In this document: in pieces, positions 24,913 through 33,640 of the stretch
How positions within the stretch are numbered: position 1 is the stretch's first letter
Layout of the letters: each line of letters starts with the position of its first letter
NCBI RefSeq assembly: GCF_004335085.1
Contig: NZ_RQRS01000001.1
Span: forward strand, 1 to 64,000
Length of the DNA: 64,000 nucleotides
Direction of reading: 5' to 3'
Origin: Pedobacter nototheniae
GTDB taxonomy: Bacteria; Bacteroidota; Bacteroidia; Sphingobacteriales; Sphingobacteriaceae
The notes under the pieces: model-generated
Database searches by the model: none
The model's input: the letters and a program-made list of their open reading frames with translations, nothing else
What the model was told of the DNA's origin: nothing
Made by a program: the position numbers and the translations under genes

Positions 24913-25497
24913 CTACCCCTTGTATGTCATCTCTTTTGTTTTTAACATTTTACGCAGGTTACTTAAGGCATAACGCATACGCCCAAGAGCTGTATTTATG
25001 CTTACTTCAGTTAAATCTGCAATTTCTTTAAAGCTTAAATCTGCATAATGGCGCATTAAAAGTACTTCTTTTTGCTCGTCAGGCAATAAATGGATCATTT
25101 CTTTTAAGTCTTTATGCGTTTGATCGCGGAGCATTTTGTCTTCTGCGCTTTCATCGTAAAATTGTAGCATATTAAACACATCCATGCCATCAGAACTGGT
25201 AATGATTGGTGTGCGTTTTTCCTTTCTGAAATAATCAATTACTAAATTATGGGCAATACGCATTACCCAGGGTAAAAACTTACCCTCTTCATTGTATCTT
25301 CCTGATCGCAGCGTGTTAATTACTTTAATAAAAGCATCTTGAAAAATATCTTCTGCCAAATATTGGTCTTTAACCAATAAGTAGATAGAGGTATAAATTT
25401 TGCTTTTATGCCTTCTTAAAAGCTCCTGCAATCCAAGTTCGTTCCCGGCAATATATACCTTTACCAGGTCCTGATCATTATATGATTGTAAATTCAT
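24913..25497 (-). CDS. ECF-family RNA polymerase sigma factor
   Basis: The 194-residue protein has sigma region 2 at about residues 22-90 ('YLLVKDQYLAEDIFQDAFIKVINTLRSGRYNEEGKFLPWVMRIAHNLVIDYFR') and region 4 at about 130-185 ('LPDEQKEVLLMRHYADLSFKEIADLTEVSINTALGRMRYALSNLRKML'). It should direct RNA polymerase to a specific promoter set. There is no adjacent FecR-type anti-sigma gene, and no SusC gene next to it, so it is not of the transport-linked type. It diverges from uvrA. Confidence 0.92.
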   Translation of the reverse strand: MNLQSYNDQDLVKVYIAGNELGLQELLRRHKSKIYTSIYLLVKDQYLAEDIFQDAFIKVINTLRSGRYNEEGKFLPWVMRIAHNLVIDYFRKEKRTPIITSSDGMDVFNMLQFYDESAEDKMLRDQTHKDLKEMIHLLPDEQKEVLLMRHYADLSFKEIADLTEVSINTALGRMRYALSNLRKMLKTKEMTYKG

Positions 25498-25691
25498 AGG
25501 TTTACCTACACTAAATCCCGTACTATTTGCTAAAAATTAATTTGTAGAAGTTTAATTTCTATAGCTGATCTCCTATGGTTTTTGACTATTGTTAGTTTGG
25601 TTTTGAGAGGGTTGATATTCAAAGAAAGTGTTTTTTTTATCAAAAAACAAAAAATAAAATGTTAAAAAATAAATAAACCATCTCAGTACCT

Positions 25692-25699
25692 TATTTTTG
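25692..25699 (+). promoter_or_regulatory. Candidate -7 box of uvrA
   Basis: TATTTTTG fits TAnnTTTG and lies 58 bases before the uvrA start. The rest of the 260-base gap between the divergent sigma and uvrA genes is AT-rich with no other clear element. Confidence 0.35.
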
Positions 25700-25757
25700 T
25701 ATGTTTTAAAAACCCAAAATATACTTCCCGGGTTATATTTCATATATTAATAAATAC

Positions 25758-28571
25758 ATGAGCAAAAAAGAAGCCGAAAAAGATCCGCATAAAAATATTA
25801 TTATAAAAGGTGCCCGTGTGCACAACCTTAAAAATATAGATGTTGCTATTCCGAAAAATAAATTAGTTGTGGTAACCGGTATGTCAGGGTCAGGAAAATC
25901 TTCACTGGCATTTGATACACTTTACGCCGAAGGGCAACGTCGTTATGTAGAGAGTTTATCTGCTTATGCCCGCCAGTTTATGGGTAGAATGAACAAGCCC
26001 GATGTTGATTATATAAAAGGTATAGCGCCCGCAATTGCAATAGAACAAAAGGTAATTACTTCCAACCCACGTTCTACAGTAGGTACTTCAACAGAGATTT
26101 ATGACTATTTAAAGCTGTTGTTTTCTCGTATTGGTAAAACAATCTCTCCGATTTCGGGTAAAGAGGTTAAAAAGGATTCGGTTACAACCGTTGTTGATTA
26201 TGTAAGTGCATTGCCCGAAGATACAACGACAACAATTTTCTGCCCTTTATTTCCACACAACAACCGAACAATAAAAGAAGAGCTTGCCATTTTACTACAA
26301 AAGGGTTTTCTAAGGGTTCTGATTAATAATAAAATTGAGAAAATAGAAACTGTTTTGGACGATGCTGACTTTAAGGATGCTGAATTGACAAATAGTGAAA
26401 CGGTTCAGATTCTTATTGATAGGATTGTAGTTAATGAAGAGGAAGAAACTTTAAGCCGATTAGCAGATTCTGTTCAAACTGCCTTTTTTGAGGGTAAAGG
26501 CGATTGTTATGTAGAAGCGCAAGGTAAAACCAAGCACTTTAGCGATCGTTTTGAGTTGGATGGAATCCGTTTTGAAGAGCCAACTCCTAATTTCTTTTCT
26601 TTTAACAACCCGTATGGTGCTTGTAAACGATGTGAAGGTTACGGTAATGTAATTGGCATTGATGAAGATTTAGTGATACCTGATAAAAGTAAAAGTGTAT
26701 ATGATAACGCTATTGCGCCTTGGAGAGGTGAAAAGATGGGTGTATGGTTGCAAAACTTTATAAAAGTATCCTCAAAGTTCGATTTTCCAATTCATCGTGC
26801 TTATAGCCAGTTAACCGAAAAGGAACAAAAGTTACTATGGACAGGAAATAAATACTTTGCTGGTTTAGATGCCTTTTTTAAGGAATTAGAGGAGCAAACC
26901 TATAAAATTCAATATCGTGTAATGTTATCCCGTTATCGCGGAAAAACTGTTTGCCCGGATTGTAAAGGATCGCGTTTACGCAAAGATGCATCCTATGTTA
27001 AAATTGCTGAAAAATCAATTATAGATGTTGTTTTAATGCCTTTATCAACGGCGTTAAATTTCTTCAATGAATTAAAGCTTAATGCCAATGATGCAAAAAT
27101 TGCCAAACGTTTACTTGCAGAAATTGATAACAGATTTCTTTATTTAAATAATGTTGGGTTAGGCTATTTGACTTTAAACAGGCTATCTAATACTTTATCC
27201 GGAGGAGAATCTCAAAGGATAAATCTGGCTACATCATTAGGAAGTAGTTTGGTTGGTTCTATTTATGTATTAGATGAGCCAAGCATTGGTTTGCACCCAA
27301 GAGATACCAACAAGCTGATTGAGGTTTTACTTTCACTACGAAATGTTGGTAATACGGTTTTAGTTGTTGAGCACGAAGAAGAGATGATGAGGGCTGCCGA
27401 TTACATTATTGATATTGGACCAGAAGCAGGTACTCATGGCGGCAATCTTGTTTTTAGCGGAAACTATGAGGAAATTTTAAAGGATAAAAATAGTTTAACT
27501 GGTCGTTATTTAGCCGGTTTAGAAAAAATTGCTATTCCGGAGAAACGCCGTAAATGGAACGATCATGTTTTAATTAAAGGAGCGAGAGAAAATAATCTTC
27601 AAAATATAGATATTAAATTTCCTTTAGGTGTTTTTACAGCGGTAAGCGGTGTTTCTGGATCTGGAAAAACCAGTTTGGTTAAAAAGATTTTATATCCGGC
27701 ACTACAAAAGGCGATAGGAAACTATGCAGGAGAACAAACTGGAGCTTACGATGGCATTTTCGGTAATTACGATTTAGTTAGTGCCGTAGAAATGGTTGAT
27801 CAGAATCCCATTGGTCGTTCAAGCCGTTCTAACCCCGTAACCTATGTAAAAGCATGGGATGACATCAGAGCTTTATTCTCGGCTTTTCCAGCAGCTAAGG
27901 CAGCAGGATTAAAGCCAGCAGCATTTTCTTTTAACGTAGAAGGTGGTCGTTGCGATGTTTGCCAAGGTGAGGGTGAGGTTAAAATTGAGATGCAGTTTAT
28001 GGCAGATATTTATTTGCCTTGCGAAGCTTGTGGTGGTAAGCGATTTAAACAACAGGTTTTAGATGTAACTTATAAAGAAAAAAATGTTTCTGAAATTTTA
28101 GATATGACCATTGATGAAGCGGTTGATTTCTTTAAAGATGAACAGAAAATCCTTAATAAATTAAATCCACTGGTTGATGTTGGTTTGGGTTATGTGCATT
28201 TAGGCCAATCATCAAATACCTTATCAGGAGGAGAGGCTCAACGTATTAAACTAGCTTCATTCTTAATTAAGGGCAATAATGCCAATAAAACCATGTTTAT
28301 TTTTGATGAGCCAACAACAGGCTTGCATTTCCATGATATTAAAAAATTATTAAAAGCGTTAAATACCTTAATTGAACAGGGAAATACAATTTTGGTAATT
28401 GAGCATAATATGGATATAATTAAATGTGCAGATTGGGTAATTGATATTGGCCCTGAAGGTGGAGATGGAGGAGGACAGCTTGTGTTTGAAGGCGTGCCCG
28501 AAGATCTGGTAAAAGAGAAAAAATCTTATACCGGAAAATATTTAGCTACTCATTTGAATATAAATCCATAA
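25758..28571 (+). CDS. uvrA: Excinuclease ABC subunit A
   Basis: The 937-residue damage-recognition ATPase of nucleotide excision repair has two ABC modules. The first Walker A is '[14 protein letters not shown]' with signature '[12 protein letters not shown]', and the second is '[10 protein letters not shown]' with '[12 protein letters not shown]'. Zinc-finger cysteines are visible in 'CKRCEGYG', 'CPDCKGSR' and 'CDVCQGEGE...CEACGGKR'. The length is normal and the protein looks intact. It stands alone with its own promoter region; LysE follows after 8 bases and may be co-transcribed. Confidence 0.98.
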   Translation: MSKKEAEKDPHKNIIIKGARVHNLKNIDVAIPKNKLVVVTGMSGSGKSSLAFDTLYAEGQRRYVESLSAYARQFMGRMNKPDVDYIKGIAPAIAIEQKVITSNPRSTVGTSTEIYDYLKLLFSRIGKTISPISGKEVKKDSVTTVVDYVSALPEDTTTTIFCPLFPHNNRTIKEELAILLQKGFLRVLINNKIEKIETVLDDADFKDAELTNSETVQILIDRIVVNEEEETLSRLADSVQTAFFEGKGDCYVEAQGKTKHFSDRFELDGIRFEEPTPNFFSFNNPYGACKRCEGYGNVIGIDEDLVIPDKSKSVYDNAIAPWRGEKMGVWLQNFIKVSSKFDFPIHRAYSQLTEKEQKLLWTGNKYFAGLDAFFKELEEQTYKIQYRVMLSRYRGKTVCPDCKGSRLRKDASYVKIAEKSIIDVVLMPLSTALNFFNELKLNANDAKIAKRLLAEIDNRFLYLNNVGLGYLTLNRLSNTLSGGESQRINLATSLGSSLVGSIYVLDEPSIGLHPRDTNKLIEVLLSLRNVGNTVLVVEHEEEMMRAADYIIDIGPEAGTHGGNLVFSGNYEEILKDKNSLTGRYLAGLEKIAIPEKRRKWNDHVLIKGARENNLQNIDIKFPLGVFTAVSGVSGSGKTSLVKKILYPALQKAIGNYAGEQTGAYDGIFGNYDLVSAVEMVDQNPIGRSSRSNPVTYVKAWDDIRALFSAFPAAKAAGLKPAAFSFNVEGGRCDVCQGEGEVKIEMQFMADIYLPCEACGGKRFKQQVLDVTYKEKNVSEILDMTIDEAVDFFKDEQKILNKLNPLVDVGLGYVHLGQSSNTLSGGEAQRIKLASFLIKGNNANKTMFIFDEPTTGLHFHDIKKLLKALNTLIEQGNTILVIEHNMDIIKCADWVIDIGPEGGDGGGQLVFEGVPEDLVKEKKSYTGKYLATHLNINP

Positions 28572-28579
28572 TTTCGGCA

Positions 28580-29230
28580 ATGCTTTTTCTAACGTTTTTC
28601 ATTGGCATCGTTCTCAACGCAATGGGTTATATTCCACCAGGGAACATTAACTTAACAGTAGCCAAACTTGCCATTAACCGAGGTATGCGCCAGGTATGGT
28701 ACTTTATATTATCATTTTCTATTGTAGAAGTGTTTTTTACATTTGGAATGATGCGCTTTGCCCGGTGGGCGATGAGTGATATCAATCCTAACGAAGCAGT
28801 AAGCGATGTAAGGCTAAGTACTTTGGTGGATGGATTTATGATCATTATGTTTCTAGTAATGGGAACTATAACCTGGAAAAACCGTAAAAAAACACCAAAA
28901 ACAAACGATAAAGAAGATAAACGTAGTGGAAGCGTACTTTATGGATTAATCTTAGGCGTTCTAAACCCTGTTCAAATTCCTTTCTGGTTGTTTTTTGGTA
29001 ATTACGTGATTCTTCATCAATGGATAGAAACTGATTATTTATCACTAATTATTTTTGCATTAGGATCAGGAGTAGGGTCAGCTGCAGCATTATATTTGTA
29101 TGGGCATTTTGCTAAGTATATACAGGAAAAGTTTGCATTAAGTAGTTTATTAATCAATAAATCTATCGCTATTTTTCTTTTTGTACTAGCCGCATATTTA
29201 ATTGTAAAACAGGCAATAGTAATTTTTTAA
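28580..29230 (+). CDS. LysE-family transporter
   Basis: The 216-residue inner-membrane protein has six hydrophobic segments and the family opening 'IGIVLNAMGYIPPGNINLTVAKLAINRGMRQ', where the PPG/GP motif of LysE exporters lies. A 'GVLNPVQIPFWLFFGNYV' element occurs in the middle. The family exports basic or other amino acids, but this member's substrate is unknown. It begins 8 bases after uvrA, and a co-transcript is possible. Confidence 0.82.
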   Translation: MLFLTFFIGIVLNAMGYIPPGNINLTVAKLAINRGMRQVWYFILSFSIVEVFFTFGMMRFARWAMSDINPNEAVSDVRLSTLVDGFMIIMFLVMGTITWKNRKKTPKTNDKEDKRSGSVLYGLILGVLNPVQIPFWLFFGNYVILHQWIETDYLSLIIFALGSGVGSAAALYLYGHFAKYIQEKFALSSLLINKSIAIFLFVLAAYLIVKQAIVIF

Positions 29231-29343
29231 GCTTCAAATTTGAACTTAAGAATAGCTTTGTATCATTTTTGTTGAAAACTTATCTCCCCTCAAAAACAAA
29301 AACAATTTTCAATCGTTGTTATAGAAATTATATAATAACTATT

Positions 29344-29673
29344 ATGAAAAAGAAATTTGTATTCGGGTTACTAACATTAGCATTGTTTGGTGGTTTAACC
29401 CTTAGTGTTAACGCACAAGAGAAAAAAAGCGGTGTAGAAAAAGCTGGTCAGGCAATTGGTAAAACTGCCGACAAAGTTGGTAAAAAAACTGCTGAAGTTG
29501 CTGTAAAAGGAGCCTCAAAAGTAACAGATAAAGTGTATAAAGGTAAAATGGCACCAGATGGATCTGATGTTTATATTAACGGTAAAAATGAAAAGTACTA
29601 TGTTAATAAAAAAGGTGCGAAAATTTGGTTAAAAGCAAGCCAAATTAGAAACAGACCAGCTGATAAGAAATAA
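29344..29673 (+). CDS. Small secreted Lys-rich protein
   Basis: The 109-residue protein has a signal peptide ending ALTLSVNAQ-like (about residues 1-23). A Lys/Ala/Gly-rich repetitive stretch follows ('AGQAIGKTADKVGKKTAEVAVKGASKVTDKVYKGK'), and then a short beta module 'GSDVYINGKNEKYYVNKKGAKIWLKAS'. This last part resembles basic adaptor-like modules, which is only a similarity. The frame starts earlier at 29269, but the ATG at 29344 begins the signal peptide. It may coat the cell surface or bind nucleic acids or anionic polymers. No close family is known to me. Confidence 0.7.
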   Translation: MKKKFVFGLLTLALFGGLTLSVNAQEKKSGVEKAGQAIGKTADKVGKKTAEVAVKGASKVTDKVYKGKMAPDGSDVYINGKNEKYYVNKKGAKIWLKASQIRNRPADKK

Positions 29674-29675
29674 AT

Positions 29676-29709
29676 AAAAAATCCCGATAGTTTTACTAGC
29701 GGGATTTTT
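29676..29709. terminator. Bidirectional terminator after the Lys-rich protein
   Basis: AAAAAATCCCG pairs with CGGGATTTTT (10 bp) around a 12-base loop; A- and T-runs allow use from both sides. Confidence 0.85.
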
Positions 29710-29721
29710 GTTTATATAGCT

Positions 29722-30225
29722 TTAATTAAACTTTAAAGTGTACATACTCGATAGAAATGAATCGTTACGGTTTGGAATTTCTTTAGGTGCCTCAGCTTTA
29801 TTAATAAGTAGTTTCTCTACTAAATTACCATTTACTTTAAGGTTAAGCTCATATATTTTATCTTCTCCGAGTTTCAAATAAAAGTTATTGTCTATACTTT
29901 TAGCGAGTATGGCTATTTCATCTGAACGGAGTTGATAGTAAGTAATTTTTAAATCGCTTGTGTAAGTAAATGGTTGGCCAATGGAGAAGCTAATCTGTTT
30001 AATTACATTGTTGGCATCTTTCGAATATAGTTTAATCTGATCCTTATTAAAATAGCCTGTTGTAGTAGAGTTGAGCAAATCTACATCAGTACTGCTTTTA
30101 ATTGTTAGGCTTAGAGTAGGTCCCTGAATAGGTGAACAGGCACAGGGCTGGCCACCTTCAGTAATTTTTTTACAACCTAAATTGATAATAAATAGTGCTG
30201 CGAGTGCAATTAAGATTTTTTTCAT
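29722..30225 (-). CDS. Hypothetical lipoprotein
   Basis: The 167-residue protein has a lipoprotein signal peptide with lipobox 'NLGC' (Cys18), followed by 'KKITEGGQPCACSP'. The rest is beta-rich. It is probably anchored in the outer membrane. No domain is recognised and it is the only gene on its strand between two terminators. It is common to find such species-specific lipoproteins in this phylum. Confidence 0.68.
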   Translation of the reverse strand: MKKILIALAALFIINLGCKKITEGGQPCACSPIQGPTLSLTIKSSTDVDLLNSTTTGYFNKDQIKLYSKDANNVIKQISFSIGQPFTYTSDLKITYYQLRSDEIAILAKSIDNNFYLKLGEDKIYELNLKVNGNLVEKLLINKAEAPKEIPNRNDSFLSSMYTLKFN

Positions 30226-30331
30226 GTTTAGTTTTATTATACTAAACGAAAGGATGGAGGGAATCGCTACAGGTAATAAAGCAAATATTTAATAGACAGA
30301 TTTTTAGGCTCTATCTATTAAATAAAATAAT

Positions 30332-31663
30332 TTAAACAATCTTTCCGTATAAATCGAAATCTTCGGCTCTATCTATTTTAACATTAACAAAGCTACCATT
30401 AGCAGCATAGCCAGTTGCCGCATCGATTAAAACTTCATTGTCTACTTCAGGAGAATCAAATTCTGTACGACCTACAAAGAAATCACCTTCTTTTTTATCA
30501 ACTAAAACTTTAAATATTTTGCCAACTTTTTCTTGATTAATATCGAAAGAAATGCCTTGTTGTATTTCCATAATATCATCAACACGTTGTTGTTTTACTT
30601 CATCAGGCACATCATCAATTAAAGTATGCGCATGTGTTTTTTCCTCATGAGAATAGGTAAAACAGCCTAAACGATCGAATTTAGTATCTTCAACCCATTG
30701 TTTCATTTCTTCAAAATCATGTTGAGTTTCACCAGGATAACCACAAATTAATGTAGTACGCATGGCTATATTTGGAACCTTATCTCTAATTTGGTTAACT
30801 AAATCTATGGTTTTTTGTTTGGTTGTACCACGACGCATTGATTTAAGCATATTATCAGTAATGTGCTGTAAAGGCATATCCAGATACTTGCAAATATTAT
30901 CACGTTCGTTCATTGCATCTAAAATTTCCATTGGGAAACCAGAAGGGTACGCGTACTGCAAACGAATCCATTCAATGCCTGGTACATCAGATAAGCGACG
31001 CATTAACTCATCTAGCTTACGTACGCCATAAAGATCAAGGCCATAATAGGTAAGATCCTGGGCAATTAAAATTAACTCCTTTGTGCCGTTTTTAGCTAAA
31101 ATCTTAGCTTCATTTACCAATTCTTCCATTGGCTTGCTCAAGTGTTTACCACGCATTAATGGGATGGCGCAAAAAGAGCATGGGCGATTACAGCCTTCAG
31201 CAATTTTAAAATAAGCAAAGTGCGAAGGGGTAGTTAAAAGGCGCTCGCCAATTAATTCATGTTTATAGTTTGCCCCTAACTCATGCAATATATTTTGTAA
31301 ATCATTAGTGCCAAAAAAGGCATCAACGTTTGTAATTTCAGATTGCAACTCTGGTTTATAACGTTCAGATAAGCATCCTGTAACGATTACTTTGCCTACC
31401 TTTCCGGCTTCTTTAAGTTCGCTATACTGTAAAATAGTATCGATAGATTCTTGTTTAGCATTGTCAATAAAGCCACAGGTATTAATTACAACGATATCAT
31501 CTTTACCAACTTTATCAGCTTCGTGTACAACATTTAAGCTGTTTCCACGCAACTGACCCATTAGTACTTCCGAATCGTAAATATTTTTTGAGCAACCTAA
31601 TGTAATTACATTGATTTTAGGTTGTTTAACTGCAGCTTTGTTTTTTACTATTTTAGTATTCAT
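30332..31663 (-). CDS. rimO: Ribosomal protein S12 methylthiotransferase
   Basis: The 443-residue radical-SAM enzyme adds a methylthio group to Asp88 of S12. It has an N-terminal MTTase domain with iron-sulfur cysteines Cys24, Cys63 and Cys97. The radical SAM motif CxxxCxxC is at residues 158, 162 and 165 in 'GCNRPCSFCAIPLMRG'. A C-terminal TRAM domain ends with 'FVNVKIDRAEDFDLYGKIV', the typical RimO tail that separates it from MiaB. It lies 21 bases after ftsY on the same strand, probably in an operon. Confidence 0.96.
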   Translation of the reverse strand: MNTKIVKNKAAVKQPKINVITLGCSKNIYDSEVLMGQLRGNSLNVVHEADKVGKDDIVVINTCGFIDNAKQESIDTILQYSELKEAGKVGKVIVTGCLSERYKPELQSEITNVDAFFGTNDLQNILHELGANYKHELIGERLLTTPSHFAYFKIAEGCNRPCSFCAIPLMRGKHLSKPMEELVNEAKILAKNGTKELILIAQDLTYYGLDLYGVRKLDELMRRLSDVPGIEWIRLQYAYPSGFPMEILDAMNERDNICKYLDMPLQHITDNMLKSMRRGTTKQKTIDLVNQIRDKVPNIAMRTTLICGYPGETQHDFEEMKQWVEDTKFDRLGCFTYSHEEKTHAHTLIDDVPDEVKQQRVDDIMEIQQGISFDINQEKVGKIFKVLVDKKEGDFFVGRTEFDSPEVDNEVLIDAATGYAANGSFVNVKIDRAEDFDLYGKIV

Positions 31664-31684
31664 CTTTTACACTTAATCTATCTA

Positions 31685-32647
31685 TTATTTAAAAAGGCTG
31701 TTTACAAATTCCTTTTTATCAAAAAGTTGTAAGTCGTTAATTTTTTCACCTACACCAATATATTTTACTGGAATTTTAAACTGATCTGAAATTCCGATTA
31801 CAACACCACCTTTAGCGGTACCATCTAATTTAGTAATGGCTAAAGCATTTACATCAGTTGCTTCGGTAAACTGTTTACATTGTTCAAAAGCATTTTGACC
31901 AGTTGAGGCATCTAGCACGAGTAAAATTTCATGTGGAGCATTCGGTACAACCTTTTGCATTACTTGTTTAATTTTACCAAGCTCGTTCATCAAGCCAATT
32001 TTGTTGTGCAAACGACCAGCGGTATCAATAATAACTACATCTTCTCCGTTAGCAACTGCTGATTGTAGAGTATCAAAAGCTACAGATGCCGGATCGGAAC
32101 CCATTGCTTGTGCAACAACTCTAACACCAACACGTTCACCCCAAAGTTTAATCTGATCTACTGCAGCAGCTCTAAAAGTATCAGCGGCACCTAAAACTAC
32201 TTTTAAGTTTGCTTCTTTTAGCTTGTGAGCTAACTTTCCAATAGTAGTAGTTTTGCCAACTCCATTTACACCAACCACCATAATTACATATGGCTTATGA
32301 TCTCCATATTCAAACTGGCGAAAATCGTTGCTGTTATTTTCAGAAAGTAGTAGCTGAATTTCATCACGCAATATAAAATTCAACTCAGTAGTAGAAAGAT
32401 ATTTATCGCGGGCTACACGGTCTTCAATTCTTTTAATAATTTTTAAAGTAGTACTTACGCCAACGTCAGAAGTTACTAAAACTTCTTCCAGGTTATCAAG
32501 TACTTCATCATCTACAGAAGATTTTCCGGCGACAGCTTTAGTTATTTTATTAAAGAAACCATCTTTGGTTTTTTCTAAACCTTTATCCAGTGCTTCCTGA
32601 GCTTCAGGTGCAGCCTCTTTCTTTTTGAAAAAATCGAATAAGCCCAT
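31685..32647 (-). CDS. ftsY: Signal recognition particle receptor FtsY
   Basis: The 320-residue GTPase receives the SRP-ribosome complex at the membrane. An acidic/basic N-terminal region with 'LFDFFKKKEAAPE' is followed by the NG domain. G1 is 'GVNGVGKTT' at residues 126-134, then 'DTFRAAA', 'DTAGR' and 'TKLDGTAKGG'. The A domain is short, as usual in this phylum. It follows a terminator of the rpmB-rpmG-DUF4295 operon on the same strand and precedes rimO. Confidence 0.97.
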   Translation of the reverse strand: MGLFDFFKKKEAAPEAQEALDKGLEKTKDGFFNKITKAVAGKSSVDDEVLDNLEEVLVTSDVGVSTTLKIIKRIEDRVARDKYLSTTELNFILRDEIQLLLSENNSNDFRQFEYGDHKPYVIMVVGVNGVGKTTTIGKLAHKLKEANLKVVLGAADTFRAAAVDQIKLWGERVGVRVVAQAMGSDPASVAFDTLQSAVANGEDVVIIDTAGRLHNKIGLMNELGKIKQVMQKVVPNAPHEILLVLDASTGQNAFEQCKQFTEATDVNALAITKLDGTAKGGVVIGISDQFKIPVKYIGVGEKINDLQLFDKKEFVNSLFK

Positions 32648-32667
32648 ATCTAAATTTTATATAACAA

Positions 32668-32701
32668 AAAAAGCCCTTCCGGTTAATGCGGAACGGCCTT
32701 T
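32668..32701 (-). terminator. Terminator of the rpmB-rpmG-DUF4295 operon
   Basis: A minus-strand hairpin (TTCCG/CGGAA and GCC/GGC helices with one mismatch) is followed by a T-run. It separates the ribosomal genes from ftsY. The hairpin is imperfect, so some readthrough into ftsY may occur. Confidence 0.6.
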
Positions 32702-32730
32702 AATATTTTCAATATTAAAAAATATTAACC

Positions 32731-32886
32731 TTATTTAGATGCGATAGCATCTTTAACGTGGTCGTTATGAACGATAAGTTCTTTGAATGAATAAGCACCA
32801 GTTTTTGGTGATTTAACCATTGTAATTACTTTCGAATATTCTTTACCAGTTCCGGTTTTAAGGGTTGCAACTACTTTCTTTGCCAT
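32731..32886 (-). CDS. DUF4295 family protein, 51 residues
   Basis: The translation begins MAKKVVATLKTGTGKEYSKV and ends 'VHNDHVKDAIASK'. This basic small protein is a conserved Bacteroidota companion of rpmG and rpmB, to which it always seems linked. It probably binds the ribosome, but the role is not established. It lies 82 bases downstream of rpmG on the same strand. Confidence 0.85.
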   Translation of the reverse strand: MAKKVVATLKTGTGKEYSKVITMVKSPKTGAYSFKELIVHNDHVKDAIASK

Positions 32887-32968
32887 GATATTTTAATTTT
32901 AAATGATCAAATTAGAGAATTATAGAATGAAAGAGTTTTAAAGCTCGAGCATTCAATCTTTCATTCAA

Positions 32969-33151
32969 TTATTTTATTTCTTTATGTACAGTTACTTTTC
33001 TCAATACCGGATTGAATTTTTTCAACTCTAATCTTTCGGTAGTGTTTTTACGGTTTTTAGTCGAAATATATCTAGACATACCTGGCATGCCACTTTCTTT
33101 ATGCTCAGTACATTCTAAAATAACCTGAACTCTGTTACCTTTTTTTGCCAT
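32969..33151 (-). CDS. rpmG: 50S ribosomal protein L33
   Basis: The 60-residue basic protein '[18 protein letters not shown]...[32 protein letters not shown]' is a clear L33. The four zinc cysteines of the zinc form are not present; only one Cys is left, so it is the non-zinc type. It is the second gene of a ribosomal operon, between rpmB and the DUF4295 gene. Confidence 0.96.
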   Translation of the reverse strand: MAKKGNRVQVILECTEHKESGMPGMSRYISTKNRKNTTERLELKKFNPVLRKVTVHKEIK

Positions 33152-33194
33152 TTTAATATAAATTTAAACTGTTAATCTCAACAGTTAATGTTTT

Positions 33195-33428
33195 TTACAA
33201 AAATCCTTTTTTTACGAAACGACTAATCGCTTCGCTAATACCCACTTTGTTAATGGTTTTTATCGCTGAAGTTGAAACTTTCAACGTAATCCAACGGTCC
33301 TCTTCAGGGATATAAAATTTCTGAAGTTTTAAGTTAGGATAAAATTTGCGCTTGGTTTTAACGTTCGAGTGAGAAACATTATTACCTTTCATCGCCATTT
33401 TTCCTGTTAAATCACAAACTCTTGACAT
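33195..33428 (-). CDS. rpmB: 50S ribosomal protein L28
   Basis: The 77-residue protein '[43 protein letters not shown]' is L28, a late-assembling large-subunit protein. It is the first gene of a three-gene minus-strand operon, whose promoter should lie in the 212-base gap to acs. Length and motifs are normal. Confidence 0.97.
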   Translation of the reverse strand: MSRVCDLTGKMAMKGNNVSHSNVKTKRKFYPNLKLQKFYIPEEDRWITLKVSTSAIKTINKVGISEAISRFVKKGFL

Positions 33429-33640
33429 GACTTGTATATATAGTTGTTAATATCGCTACTTAATTTTTTTAAGAGTGTGCAAATATCTGAATAATAATTG
33501 TAAAAGACAAGCATAGGCGGAAAAATTTTAATATATTTTTTAAATATTCCTCTTTATCCATTTTGATACCATTTGAAAGTTTTATTCCCTCAATAATTAT
33601 TTAAATTAGCGGCTACTAATCCAAAACATATAAACGAGCA

